Shown here piece after piece: positions 16,324-24,917 of a DNA stretch of 64,000 bases. Below the pieces are notes generated by a model, which made no database searches, was not told the origin of the DNA, and was given only the letters and a program-made list of their open reading frames with translations. Origin of the DNA: Chloroflexota bacterium (GTDB lineage Bacteria > Chloroflexota > Anaerolineae > UBA4142 > SHND01); assembly GCA_004295045.1 (NCBI GenBank), contig SHND01000030.1, forward strand, positions 150,223 through 214,222. The letters are read 5' to 3'. A program made the position numbers and the translations under genes. Position 1 is the first letter of the stretch. Each line of letters begins with the position of its first letter.

Positions 16324-19300
16324 CTAATCCAAGCCGCGCAGCGCGTTTTGCGCGCGCTGTGTAAAGATTGCTGCGCCGAGTCGTTCAAAAGTCTGGTAAC
16401 TGGCTTCCAGCTGCGCGCGGGCTTCGGTCAGCCATCCTTTATCGCGATACAACAACCCCAGTTCAAATTCATCGCGCGCCGCTTCAAAGGGATTCTGCAA
16501 TTCGTTAAAGAGCGCGAGACTGCGATGTAGGTTCGGTTCGGCGGCGGAGAAATTTTGCGTGACACGTCCAATCATTCCGAGCGCGCGCAGCGCGCTGGCT
16601 TCCGCTTGTTTCATCCCGTGCGTCTGCGCCGCCTCCAGCGCTTCTTGCGCGATCGCTTGCGCGCGTCCAACTTTGCCGCATCCCAACTCGGCTTCGGCGA
16701 GAATCCATTCGCCTTCGATTAATGCTTCGCGCGCGCCCATTTCTTCCGCGGCGTTGATACTCTGTTCTAGCAACGCGACTGCGTGGGAAAATTCACCATC
16801 CGTCACGTCGGTGAGCGCCAACGCGTTGAGGGCGAGACACATGGCATTGGTGTCGCGTAATTTTTCGGTATGACTGAGGGCGGTGGTTAACAATTCTCGC
16901 GCGCGGGTGGTATCGCCTTTGTAGAGATAATAGTATCCCAGGTTGTTGTACGCCGACGCGAGAAATTTTGCGTCGCCCGTGCGCCGTTTCAATTCGAGAC
17001 TGGCTTGAAGATGCGGCAGTGCCTCATCCCATTCGCCGATGTTGAGCATGATCGCGCCGAGATTGGAATGCGAACGGCTCGTGCCTTCGAGGTCGCCAAT
17101 CATTTCGCGGACGCGCAAACCGCGCTGCGCGTAATCAATCGCCCGATGCCAATTGCCTTTCAAATTGTACAGCGCGGCGAGACCATTGTACGCAGAACCC
17201 ATTTCGGCGTAATAATCCTGCCCTTCCGATATTTCCAACGCGCGCAGTCGCCAATGTTCCGCTTCGTCCAAATTACCGCGGCGATAATCTACCCAGCCGA
17301 TGTCAAGATAAATCCGCACGCGTTCAACCGCATTGCTCGAAGAGACATCGCGATTGATTTCGCGCAGCGCGCTCTCAAGCCATTGCATCGCTTCGTCATA
17401 CTTGCCGCGTCGTTCGTACCCGCGTCCGAGACGGCGCGCCACTTCGGCAGTTTGACGCGCTTGCTGTGGACTCGCGGGCTGCGCGCGCGCCAATTCCCAT
17501 GCCGCGCCGAGACTCGCTGCCGCCGTATCAAAATCGCCGATGTGTGTTTGTGAATCGCCGAGTCCAATCAAGATGCGCGTACGCGTTTCAGGCGGCGCTT
17601 GAATGCGCGCGGCGAGTTCCGCCGCCGTTCGATAGTAGGCGAGGGCTTCTTCATTCGCAAAACGCGAGGCGGCGCGTTCTGCAGAGCGAATGACATGCGG
17701 TAATGCTTTTGCGGCATCCTGACTTTCGCCATAGTGAAATGCGAGCCGTTCTGCATTTTCGTCGAGACGATTGGGATAGAGTTCTTCGATTGCAGAGGCG
17801 ATTTTGTGGTGCAGTTGTTCGCGGCGGCGCACGAGGACACTATTGTAAATTGTCTGTTGCGTCAGGAAATGACGAAACGCAAATTGACGTTCGATGGATG
17901 CTGTTCCTACTGTCGCGCCATCTGCGCTTAACGCGGCAACTTTGGCGGCGTCACCGTTCTGCGGCGATCGTTCTCCCGAGTTAAACGTTTGCAGCACCAC
18001 TTCGTGATCCATCAACTCTTGAAGATCGTTGTCTATGCGCGCAGAGCTCGTCTCGGCGATGCGGAACAAAATGGAATCGGCAAAATCGCGTCCGATCACT
18101 GCCGCACACTGCGCGGTAAAGCGCGTGGACTCGGGCAAGTGGTCAATGCGCGTCATGATTAATCCTTCCAACGTGCGCGGCACTTGGAGCGATTGAACAT
18201 CGGCGCCCGGCGACATTTCCCAGCGGTCGTTGCGCCGACGAATGATGTTGCGATCAATCAACATGCGAATAATTTCTTCGACGTAAAATGGATTGCCTTC
18301 GGCGCGCTGTGGAATAAGCGAACGCAAATTTTCCGGGAGATTCGCGAGGGTGAGCAATTGTTCAACCAATGCCACACTTGCCTGTCGAGAGAGGGGCTCG
18401 AGCGGAACATGTGTGAGTTGACCGTTGTGCAGCGAGTTTGCGATGCGTTGCAGCTGCGGCGCGGCTTGATTGTCCGCAGGACGCGTGATGCACACAAAAA
18501 GAATCGGCGCCTCTTGCAACGAATTCACAAGAAAGAGCAGAAGATCGAGCGATGGTTTGTCCACCCAATGCAAATCTTCCAGCACCAAGATGCGCGGATG
18601 AAACTGCGCGGCATAGGTGAGCAATTCGCGGATTGCCAAAAAAGTTTGCTGGCGCAGCTGCTCGGGTTCAAGATGTTGAATCCGCGCCGCAAATTCGCGT
18701 TCCTGCGGCGGGAGCGTCATCAGGTTTTCAATGTACGGAAGAATTTCAAAGCGAGCGCGTTCGCTTGGCACCATCTCCTCGAGGCGCGCGTGGATTTTTT
18801 CGCGACGGGTGTCGGGCGCCGCTTCAGGGCGGATTTCAAAGAGACTATTCAGAATTTGAACAAAGACATCATAAGCGGATTGCCCATACGCGGCACAGCT
18901 GCCTTCGTGAATACAAATCTGGTCAAGCGGCGGCGTATGCATGATCCACTGTTTCAATTCGTACACCAGACGCGACTTGCCCATGCCTGCTTCGCCGGTA
19001 ATGAGAACGACTCCGCCCAGATGTTCGCGCGCGAGAGTTTCAACTATGCGCTGCAACCGCGTCATTTCTTGATCGCGTCCAATCATCGGCGCGGCGAGAC
19101 CCGGAATGCCGCGTACGCGACCCGGTTCGCGCTTGATGCCAAGCACCTGATAAATGTCAACCGGCTCGATGCGTCCCTTGACGCGAATGGAACCCAGCTC
19201 GCTAAATTCAAACAACGCGCGTGTCTCCTCATAGACAGCGCGGCTCGCCAAAATCGTCCCGGGTTCTGCCACACTCTGCAAGCGCGCCGCGACGTTCACT

Positions 19301-19956
19301 GTATCGCCCATCGCGGTATAGTTCATCCGCAAATCCGCGCCAATGTCGGCGACGACGACAGTCCCGAGATTGAGTCCCATGCGAATTTGCAGCGTGATGC
19401 CATGTTTGGAAACCAGATCATCATTCACGCGTTTGAGCGCGTTTTGCATCCCCAGCGCGCAGCGAATCGCCCGCGCCGGGTCATCTTCATGCGCAATGGG
19501 CGCGCCAAAGAGCGCCATCACGCCATCGCCCATAAATTTATCGAGCGTGCCTTCGTACGCATAAATTTCCTCGCGGAACGCGGCAACCGATTCGTCAATA
19601 ATGGTATAAACCGTTTCGGGGTCTAATTTTTCCGACATCGAAGTAAAGCCGACGACATCGGAAAAGAGGACGGTCACGGTGCGGCGCTCGCCTTCGATTT
19701 GTTTGCTGGCATTGAGAATCTTGTCCACCAGCGGCATGGGGATGAGCCCGCGCAGCCGACGCAGCTGTTCCGAGTTGGACAGGCGCGCCAAATTTGCTGT
19801 GAGGAGATTCGTTCCACAGTTGCCGCAGAATTTAAAGCCGCGCGGATTCTCAAACCCGCAGTTGGGGCAGAGATTCGCCAATGGCGTCGCGCAATGTCCG
19901 CAGACTATGGCATCTGAAGGATTTTCATGTCCGCAGTTTGGACAAGTTAGCATCAT
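16324..19956 (-). CDS. Class III nucleotide cyclase / AAA ATPase / TPR regulator
   Basis: A 1210-residue multidomain protein. Residues 1-50 hold two zinc ribbons (CPNCGHEN...CGHC and CPNCGFEN...CGNC). Residues 75-260 are a class III adenylate/guanylate cyclase with both metal aspartates (FSDVVGFT, GDGVMALFG), the lysine in DKFMGDG and the NVAAR transition-state motif, so it should be active. A P-loop ATPase of the AAA_16/STAND type follows (TGEAGMGKSRLV near residue 325, VLEDLHWVDKPS). The last 450 residues are TPR repeats (YNGLAALYNLKGNWHRAI, YNNLGYYYLYKGDTTRA). No membrane segment is seen. A TTG 42 bp upstream extends the frame, but the ATG at 19956 begins at the zinc ribbon. It may make the signal sensed by the cNMP-binding patatin next to it. 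Confidence 0.9.
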   Translation of the reverse strand: MMLTCPNCGHENPSDAIVCGHCATPLANLCPNCGFENPRGFKFCGNCGTNLLTANLARLSNSEQLRRLRGLIPMPLVDKILNASKQIEGERRTVTVLFSDVVGFTSMSEKLDPETVYTIIDESVAAFREEIYAYEGTLDKFMGDGVMALFGAPIAHEDDPARAIRCALGMQNALKRVNDDLVSKHGITLQIRMGLNLGTVVVADIGADLRMNYTAMGDTVNVAARLQSVAEPGTILASRAVYEETRALFEFSELGSIRVKGRIEPVDIYQVLGIKREPGRVRGIPGLAAPMIGRDQEMTRLQRIVETLAREHLGGVVLITGEAGMGKSRLVYELKQWIMHTPPLDQICIHEGSCAAYGQSAYDVFVQILNSLFEIRPEAAPDTRREKIHARLEEMVPSERARFEILPYIENLMTLPPQEREFAARIQHLEPEQLRQQTFLAIRELLTYAAQFHPRILVLEDLHWVDKPSLDLLLFLVNSLQEAPILFVCITRPADNQAAPQLQRIANSLHNGQLTHVPLEPLSRQASVALVEQLLTLANLPENLRSLIPQRAEGNPFYVEEIIRMLIDRNIIRRRNDRWEMSPGADVQSLQVPRTLEGLIMTRIDHLPESTRFTAQCAAVIGRDFADSILFRIAETSSARIDNDLQELMDHEVVLQTFNSGERSPQNGDAAKVAALSADGATVGTASIERQFAFRHFLTQQTIYNSVLVRRREQLHHKIASAIEELYPNRLDENAERLAFHYGESQDAAKALPHVIRSAERAASRFANEEALAYYRTAAELAARIQAPPETRTRILIGLGDSQTHIGDFDTAAASLGAAWELARAQPASPQQARQTAEVARRLGRGYERRGKYDEAMQWLESALREINRDVSSSNAVERVRIYLDIGWVDYRRGNLDEAEHWRLRALEISEGQDYYAEMGSAYNGLAALYNLKGNWHRAIDYAQRGLRVREMIGDLEGTSRSHSNLGAIMLNIGEWDEALPHLQASLELKRRTGDAKFLASAYNNLGYYYLYKGDTTRARELLTTALSHTEKLRDTNAMCLALNALALTDVTDGEFSHAVALLEQSINAAEEMGAREALIEGEWILAEAELGCGKVGRAQAIAQEALEAAQTHGMKQAEASALRALGMIGRVTQNFSAAEPNLHRSLALFNELQNPFEAARDEFELGLLYRDKGWLTEARAQLEASYQTFERLGAAIFTQRAQNALRGLD

Positions 19957-20082
19957 ATCCGACCGGATGGCTTGAGGAGTTAAAAAATTCCCAACCAATT
20001 ATAACCAGAGGTGGGGCGATAAGCAATGAGACATGAGAATAACGCGCGGGGGCAAAGCAAACGTCGTTTATGGGAGTGCAAG

Positions 20083-20120
20083 CAAAAAGAGAGGCAACCA
20101 TCGTATGTTGGCTGCCTCTC
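20083..20120 (-). terminator. Intrinsic terminator of the 20144-20533 gene
   Basis: GAGAGGCAACCA (20089-20100) pairs with TGGCTGCCTCTC (20109-20120) with one mismatch and an eight-base loop. On the minus strand it is followed by CTTTTTGC. Confidence 0.8.
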
Positions 20121-20143
20121 GAGATTCGATATTCGGTTGTTTG

Positions 20144-20533
20144 CTAATTCACTTTGGTCCGGGCATACACCCAGCCATCTGCTCCACTGTTCCGTTCATA
20201 CGTGTTGCCATTCCAATGCAACAGCACATTTGTGAATTTTTTGGTTTTGACGGCGACCTCGAGTCGGTTTTTGACGCCGTCATATTTCACATGGTCGGGT
20301 TCGACGGCGGGCAGAGTTGGGTCTCCGCCGCAATTGGCAACATCGAAATCTACGGTCAGTTCGGGACCAACGCGCACCCATACTTCGATGCCTGCAGTTG
20401 TTGGTTCCACCATCAGCAGCTTGTTATTGACACACAGCTGCGGGTCTTCAAAGGAAAGCGCCGCGCGCGCAGGGGTACCAAAGGCAATAAAAAGAATCGC
20501 GCCGAGGGCGAGCAGCCAAGCAAGACGTTTCAT
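20144..20533 (-). CDS. Small secreted protein, 129 aa
   Basis: An exported protein of unknown function. The signal peptide is MKRLAWLLALGAILFIAFG with cleavage likely after PARAA. The mature part of about 105 residues is beta-rich (LCVNNKLLMVEP, IEVWVRVGPEL, VKYDGVKNRLEVAVKT, VLLHWNGNTYERN) and has two cysteines that may form a disulfide. The start at 20533 has AAGGAG at ideal spacing; an upstream in-frame ATG at 20572 lacks this. It is monocistronic, with its own terminator, and lies back to back with the two-component system. Confidence 0.75.
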   Translation of the reverse strand: MKRLAWLLALGAILFIAFGTPARAALSFEDPQLCVNNKLLMVEPTTAGIEVWVRVGPELTVDFDVANCGGDPTLPAVEPDHVKYDGVKNRLEVAVKTKKFTNVLLHWNGNTYERNSGADGWVYARTKVN

Positions 20534-20645
20534 TTGTTCTCCTTGTAAGTTCCGCTTGCAGGACCGGCGCAAGGTGTTGAGTAATCATCCAAAACGATTG
20601 TAATGCGGCTTGTGCTTTGTCTCAATAGGATTCCGCTCCCAACAA

Positions 20646-20698
20646 TTTACATGAAATTTACATGCATTCATTGACACCACTCGCGTCGCGCCTATAAT
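20646..20698 (+). promoter_or_regulatory. Promoter and direct-repeat operator of the two-component operon
   Basis: TTGACA (20671-20676) and TATAAT (20693-20698) are both perfect hexamers with a 16-bp spacer. The -10 box ends seven bases before the ATG at 20706, so the transcript should be leaderless or nearly so. Two TTTACATG direct repeats (TTTACA at 20646 and 20657) lie just upstream at 11-bp spacing, the usual arrangement for an OmpR/PhoB-type dimer. Confidence 0.85.
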
Positions 20699-20705
20699 TT
20701 TTCCC

Positions 20706-21374
20706 ATGTCAACTCTCATTTTGCTGGTTGATGACGAACGCAAGATTACGGAACTGGCGCGATTGTATTTAGAGAACGATGGATTTCGCGTCAGCGCGGT
20801 GCATGATGGCGAGCGCGCGCTAAAAGCATTTCACACGGAATCGCCCGGACTCGTCGTTTTGGATTTGATGCTGCCGCTTATGGATGGCTATGAAGTTTGT
20901 CGCCGCATTCGGGCGCAGAGCGATGTGCCGATTCTGATGCTCACGGCGCGCGACGAAGATGTGGACAAGATTGTCGGGCTGGAACTCGGCGCGGACGATT
21001 ATTTGACGAAACCGTTCAATCCGCGCGAATTGGTCGCGCGAATCAAAGCGATTCTGCGCCGCGCCCAGCCCACACACAAAACGCAGCGAGTGCAGCTCGG
21101 CGCGTTGGCGCTCGATTTGGATCGGCGTGAGGTGACTGTGCAAAATCGCTTGCTGCAGCTTCGCACCAAAGAATTTGATTTGCTCGCTGTTCTGGTGCAG
21201 CATCCGCGCATTGTGTTCACACGCGAAAAGTTGCTGGAACTTGCATGGGGTTATGATTTTGCGGGCGAGACGCGCACCGTTGATGTGCATATCGCGCATC
21301 TACGCAAAAAACTGGCGGGGTCGGGTCTCGAGATTGAAACGATAACAGGGGTTGGATATAAATTGGTTGGCTGA
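20706..21374 (+). CDS. OmpR/PhoB-family response regulator
   Basis: A 222-residue two-domain regulator. The receiver domain has the acidic pocket LVDDE, the phosphoacceptor Asp in VVLDLMLPLMDG (near residue 51), the conserved Thr in LMLTAR and Lys in YLTKPFNPRE. The C-terminal winged helix has LRTKEFDLLAVL and ETRTVDVHIAHLRKKL with GVGYKLVG at the end. It lies 21 bp upstream of its sensor kinase gene. Direct repeats upstream of its own promoter and of the 22946 gene are probable binding sites. The signal sensed is unknown; PhoB-like control of phosphate is possible but not shown. Confidence 0.93.
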   Translation: MSTLILLVDDERKITELARLYLENDGFRVSAVHDGERALKAFHTESPGLVVLDLMLPLMDGYEVCRRIRAQSDVPILMLTARDEDVDKIVGLELGADDYLTKPFNPRELVARIKAILRRAQPTHKTQRVQLGALALDLDRREVTVQNRLLQLRTKEFDLLAVLVQHPRIVFTREKLLELAWGYDFAGETRTVDVHIAHLRKKLAGSGLEIETITGVGYKLVG

Positions 21375-21395
21375 CATTTTGCGTCTGATTGAAAT

Positions 21396-22835
21396 ATGTT
21401 TCATTCACTTCGTTCGCGCTTGCTCGTTTCATATTTTGTCGTCGTTCTGTTGACGCTGTGCATTGCAGGCACGGGGCTTTTGTTTTTGTTGCAAGATTAT
21501 CAACGCGGGATTGTGAACCAGCGGCTGACTGACGCGTTGGGACCCGCCGCGATCCAAGCGCGCAGCGCGTTGAGACAGGGCGCAAGCGTCGAACAAGTCG
21601 CGCAAGAGCTGCAAGCAGAGCTCGATCCTTCATGGCGCGTGATGTTACTGGACGAAACGGGATTGATTGTCGCCGATTCGCAAAGTGAATTTGCGCAGCG
21701 CCGTTTGCCGCGCATCACGTTACTGCAAAAGGTTGGCAAGTTTCGATTTGCAACGGGGCGACAGCTGATTGAAGGGCGCGAATTGGCGTACGCGGCGGCG
21801 CCGGTGGGGCGTCCCGTTGACAACAAAATGTATTTGATGGTGGCGACGATTATCCGTCCTGTAATCGGCGGCTTGGAAGATCTAGCGCGACCCTTGTTGA
21901 TTGCGGGCGCGACCGCGTTCGGCGCGGCAATCGTGTTGGCGGTATTGATGGCGCGTTCCATCGCGCAGCCCCTCGGGCGTTTGACAGAGGCGACCGAAGC
22001 GATTGCGCGCGGAAATTACGATCAGCAAATTGATGTGCAGGGGCAAGATGAAGTGGGACGCCTCGCCGCGAGTTTTAACGCGATGGCGCGGGCAGTCAAG
22101 CGTTCGCAGCAGGTCCAAAAAGATTTTGTCGCGAATGTTTCACATGAATTGAAAACGCCGCTAACCTCGATTCAGGGTTTTTCGCAAGCGATTGTGGAAG
22201 GCGCGACGCGCGACATGGAGAGCGCCAAGCATGCCGCCAAATTGATTCACGAAGAAGCGCAGCGTATGGCGCGGCTCGTCGCGGATTTGTTGACGCTTGC
22301 GCGTTTGGATGCCAGCGATGTGCCGCAAGAGCAAGAGACGCTCGACCTCTCCCTCATGCTTCCCGCATGGGTGGACCGTTTTCAAACACGCGCGCGCGAA
22401 GAAAACCTTTCGCTGATGCTGATTCTTGATTCACCGCCGCTCGTCGTTGGAGATGCGGGGCGGTTGGAACAAGTTGTCGCGAATCTCATTGACAACGCGT
22501 TCAAGTACAACCGACCGGGCGGCAGTGTCCAGGTTTACGCCGGTGGCGAACTGCACGCGCTGGCTGCGTCAAATGGAAAAGCGAGCTCGAACGTGCAACA
22601 TGCTGTGCGATGCGCGCTGCTGCGCGTACGCGATACGGGGGTCGGCATTTCTGCTTCTAAACAAGCGCACTTGTTTGAACGATTCTTTCGGGCGGACGCG
22701 GCGCGTGTGGCAGGCGGAACGGGTTTGGGCTTGTCAATCGTCAAAGAAATTGTGCGTCAGCATCGTGGCGAAATAACCGTCGAGAGTGTAGAGGGCATCG
22801 GCACAACCTTTAACGTGTGGCTGCCTGCAAAATGA
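21396..22835 (+). CDS. Membrane sensor histidine kinase
   Basis: A 479-residue kinase partnered with the preceding regulator. Transmembrane helices lie at about residues 11-33 and 160-185, enclosing an extracytoplasmic domain of about 125 residues. A HAMP domain follows (ARSIAQPLGRLTEATEAIA), then a HisKA domain with the phosphorylated His in NVSHELKTPLTS, and an HATPase domain with N box (QVVANLIDNAFKYN), DTGVGIS and GTGLGLSIVKEIV. It lacks a PAS domain. All catalytic boxes are intact. A loop in the ATPase domain between the N box and DTGVG is longer than usual (about 25 extra residues with LAASNGKASS). Confidence 0.93.
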   Translation: MFHSLRSRLLVSYFVVVLLTLCIAGTGLLFLLQDYQRGIVNQRLTDALGPAAIQARSALRQGASVEQVAQELQAELDPSWRVMLLDETGLIVADSQSEFAQRRLPRITLLQKVGKFRFATGRQLIEGRELAYAAAPVGRPVDNKMYLMVATIIRPVIGGLEDLARPLLIAGATAFGAAIVLAVLMARSIAQPLGRLTEATEAIARGNYDQQIDVQGQDEVGRLAASFNAMARAVKRSQQVQKDFVANVSHELKTPLTSIQGFSQAIVEGATRDMESAKHAAKLIHEEAQRMARLVADLLTLARLDASDVPQEQETLDLSLMLPAWVDRFQTRAREENLSLMLILDSPPLVVGDAGRLEQVVANLIDNAFKYNRPGGSVQVYAGGELHALAASNGKASSNVQHAVRCALLRVRDTGVGISASKQAHLFERFFRADAARVAGGTGLGLSIVKEIVRQHRGEITVESVEGIGTTFNVWLPAK

Positions 22836-22855
22836 GCAAGCGACCGTCAAAATTT

Positions 22856-22895
22856 TTTACAATGAATTTACAAAATGCTCACGGTTAGCTAACCG
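22856..22895 (+). promoter_or_regulatory. Probable response-regulator operator upstream of the 22946 gene
   Basis: TTTACA occurs at 22856-22861 and 22867-22872, again at 11-bp spacing and in the same context as the repeats at 20646-20662 (TTTACA-N5-TTTACA). Ten bases further on is a perfect 14-bp palindrome, CGGTTAGCTAACCG (22882-22895). No consensus promoter was found between them and the gene. Confidence 0.65.
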
Positions 22896-22945
22896 GCTGA
22901 TTTAAGAATGGGCAAACAGACTGGTTCCACATTGGAGGATGAGAT

Positions 22946-23683
22946 ATGAAAAGTACTCGACGTTTTCTATTAATCTTGGGCGCGCTTTTCGTTGGTGGAC
23001 TGCTCGCGGCGGCGGGGCTTTGGTATGTTGCCATCGGAGATACCTCTGCTGCTTTTGCCGCGTTGGTAGAAACACCGACACCCGCGCCTACCGCGACCCC
23101 GAAACCCAAAAAGGAAATGCGGAATAACGCGCGCGCAATCCGCGCTCAGCGTCAAGCGACCAAAGCTGCGATCAAAGAGCTGCGCCAAAGCCAGAAGCGG
23201 ATGATCCGCCCGCGCGCGTTGGGGACAATCGCTGCGCTGAACGGCAACGAACTCAGCGTCCAGCCGCTGCCGCGCGACCCGCGTAATTTCACACTCGACG
23301 CGAACACAAAAATCATTGTCGTCGGTAAACCGAATGCTGCGGCAAGCGACATCCACACGGGAGATAAAATTCTCGTACTTGATGACACCGGAGACCCAAA
23401 TCGCGCGCCGCGTGCAATTCTCGTTACGCCCGCAGATTATGCGCGCGACAATATCGTCGCAGGGAAAATTATAGCCGCGAGTCCAACCGCGCTTGAATTA
23501 CGTTCGCGCGGCGCGCCGCTGCATGTTACGGTGAACGACGCAACTCAGATTTTTGGCGATGGATTGCAGTCGCTTACGACAAACGATTTGCAAATCATGC
23601 GCCGTATTATTGTGATTGGGACCAAGAACGCGGAAGGCACGTTGGAGGCACAAGTAATTTTCATGCCGCCGGAGAACGAATAA
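22946..23683 (+). CDS. Membrane-anchored DUF5666-like protein
   Basis: A 245-residue exported protein. Residues 7-30 form a transmembrane anchor or uncleaved signal (FLLILGALFVGGLLAAAG). A Pro/Thr linker (TPTPAPTATPKPK) and a basic helical stretch follow. The C-terminal 150 residues contain two small beta-barrel-like modules (GTIAALNGNELSVQ...DIHTGDKILVL and GKIIAASPTALELRS...IIVIGTKN), as in DUF5666 proteins. The start is supported by GGAGGATGAG. Its promoter region carries the same direct repeats as the two-component operon upstream, so it is a likely target of that regulator. Its function is unknown; a role at the cell envelope is inferred. Confidence 0.75.
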   Translation: MKSTRRFLLILGALFVGGLLAAAGLWYVAIGDTSAAFAALVETPTPAPTATPKPKKEMRNNARAIRAQRQATKAAIKELRQSQKRMIRPRALGTIAALNGNELSVQPLPRDPRNFTLDANTKIIVVGKPNAAASDIHTGDKILVLDDTGDPNRAPRAILVTPADYARDNIVAGKIIAASPTALELRSRGAPLHVTVNDATQIFGDGLQSLTTNDLQIMRRIIVIGTKNAEGTLEAQVIFMPPENE

Positions 23684-23695
23684 GTAGAAAAAAAG

Positions 23696-23728
23696 AACGG
23701 AGGAGAAAATTTTTTCCCCTCCGTTTTC
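23696..23728. terminator. Bidirectional intrinsic terminator
   Basis: AACGGAGG (23696-23703) pairs with CCTCCGTT (23718-23725), extended inward by an A/T-rich stem, and is followed by TTCTTTG. It lies between convergent genes and has A and T runs on both sides. Confidence 0.8.
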
Positions 23729-23738
23729 TTTGTACGCC

Positions 23739-24917
23739 TCAAGGTGAGGCGTATGTGTATTTGTGAATCACTCCATTGCCAGCCACGCCGCCGGCATGAT
23801 CAACGACATAGATATTTCCATCCGGTCCGATTCCAAAGGCGACGGGCGAAGATACTTGATCGAATTCGTGTTGGGCAGTGACTCGATTCTTGTTGTCCAT
23901 CGTAAGAAAATGCACCCAACCCAAATCAGGGTCTCCGTAAAAATAAGAGTCCGCATAAGGCGCAGGATAGTTGGTATTGTTTTCAGCAAAGACGCCGCCT
24001 GCAATCGCCATGCCCGTTTCAGTACCGCTGCTGTGATTGTACCAGTGGATTGGCTTTTGTGTGCCGCCGTAATCTACAGTGTTGGGATCACACGCGAGAT
24101 TGCTAAAAGGGCAAGGGCCTTCAAAAGTGGGCCAGCCGTAATTCTTGCCAGCTTTGAGCGAGTCAACTTCTTCCCATGTGCTTTCGCCTACATCCGCGAT
24201 GACGTACGAATGGTTCGACGCGCGTGTGGTAAAACGCCACGGGTTGCGGAACCCGTACGCCCAGATTTCTTGCCGCGCGCCTATCATGTTGAAAAATGGA
24301 TTGTCGTCGGGAATGGTGCCGTTGCTGTTGATGCGCAAAACTTTTCCCCGCAGAGTGTCCAAACCTTGCGCGTCGTTCGGACAGCAGCCACTGTCGCCAA
24401 CTGAGATGTACAACTTGCCATCGAATCCAAAATGAATGTCACCCCCGTTGTGGATGCCATACGTTGAAGGAATGTGGTCGAGCAAGATTTTTTCGCGGAA
24501 GCCGTCCTTGTCGAGTCGCTTTTTCAAACGCGAGACGCGATTTTCCGGCGTGCCGCTGTATCGTTTCGCACCGGGACCCGTCGTGTAATAGACGTAGAAA
24601 TACTCGTTCGTATTGTATTTTGGATCAAGCGCAAGCCCTGTCAGTCCGCGTTCCGCGTCCGTGTCAACGTCAAGTGTCAGCAAAGGGCTTGTACGTAGTT
24701 TTCCGTTGGGGCGAATTACGCGGATTGCACCGCCTTTTTCTGTGACCCAAAATTTTTTACCGACGAACGCGATCGCGGTGGGTCCATTCAAACCTGCGCC
24801 AAGTTCTGTGCGTGTAAAGCCCGCGGGCAAAATGGATGGCGCGGCGCGCATTGTTTCGGGCGTCAATGCCAATAGCGCAAACATAAAAAACAGAATGAAG
24901 CAGACACGAGCTTTCAT
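23739..24917 (-). CDS. PQQ-dependent sugar dehydrogenase (soluble aldose dehydrogenase type)
   Basis: A 392-residue exported quinoprotein. The signal peptide is MKARVCFILFFMFALLAL with cleavage near MRAAP. The six-bladed propeller carries the catalytic segment YGIHNGGDIHFG and DGKLYISVGDSG, GFRNPWRF, and YVVDHAGGVAG near the end, all typical of GSDH/Asd proteins. These oxidise sugars in the periplasm or outside the cell with PQQ and calcium. A TTG 12 bp upstream extends the frame, but the ATG at 24917 overlaps the previous stop (ATGA), indicating translational coupling with the beta-propeller lipoprotein gene. No PQQ synthesis gene is in the window. Confidence 0.88.
   Translation of the reverse strand: MKARVCFILFFMFALLALTPETMRAAPSILPAGFTRTELGAGLNGPTAIAFVGKKFWVTEKGGAIRVIRPNGKLRTSPLLTLDVDTDAERGLTGLALDPKYNTNEYFYVYYTTGPGAKRYSGTPENRVSRLKKRLDKDGFREKILLDHIPSTYGIHNGGDIHFGFDGKLYISVGDSGCCPNDAQGLDTLRGKVLRINSNGTIPDDNPFFNMIGARQEIWAYGFRNPWRFTTRASNHSYVIADVGESTWEEVDSLKAGKNYGWPTFEGPCPFSNLACDPNTVDYGGTQKPIHWYNHSSGTETGMAIAGGVFAENNTNYPAPYADSYFYGDPDLGWVHFLTMDNKNRVTAQHEFDQVSSPVAFGIGPDGNIYVVDHAGGVAGNGVIHKYTYASP

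Noticed and set aside
18184..19626. Open frame of 480 codons antisense to the cyclase/AAA/TPR gene
   Set aside because: The opposite strand has clear zinc ribbon, cyclase and P-loop motifs; the antisense translation has none.
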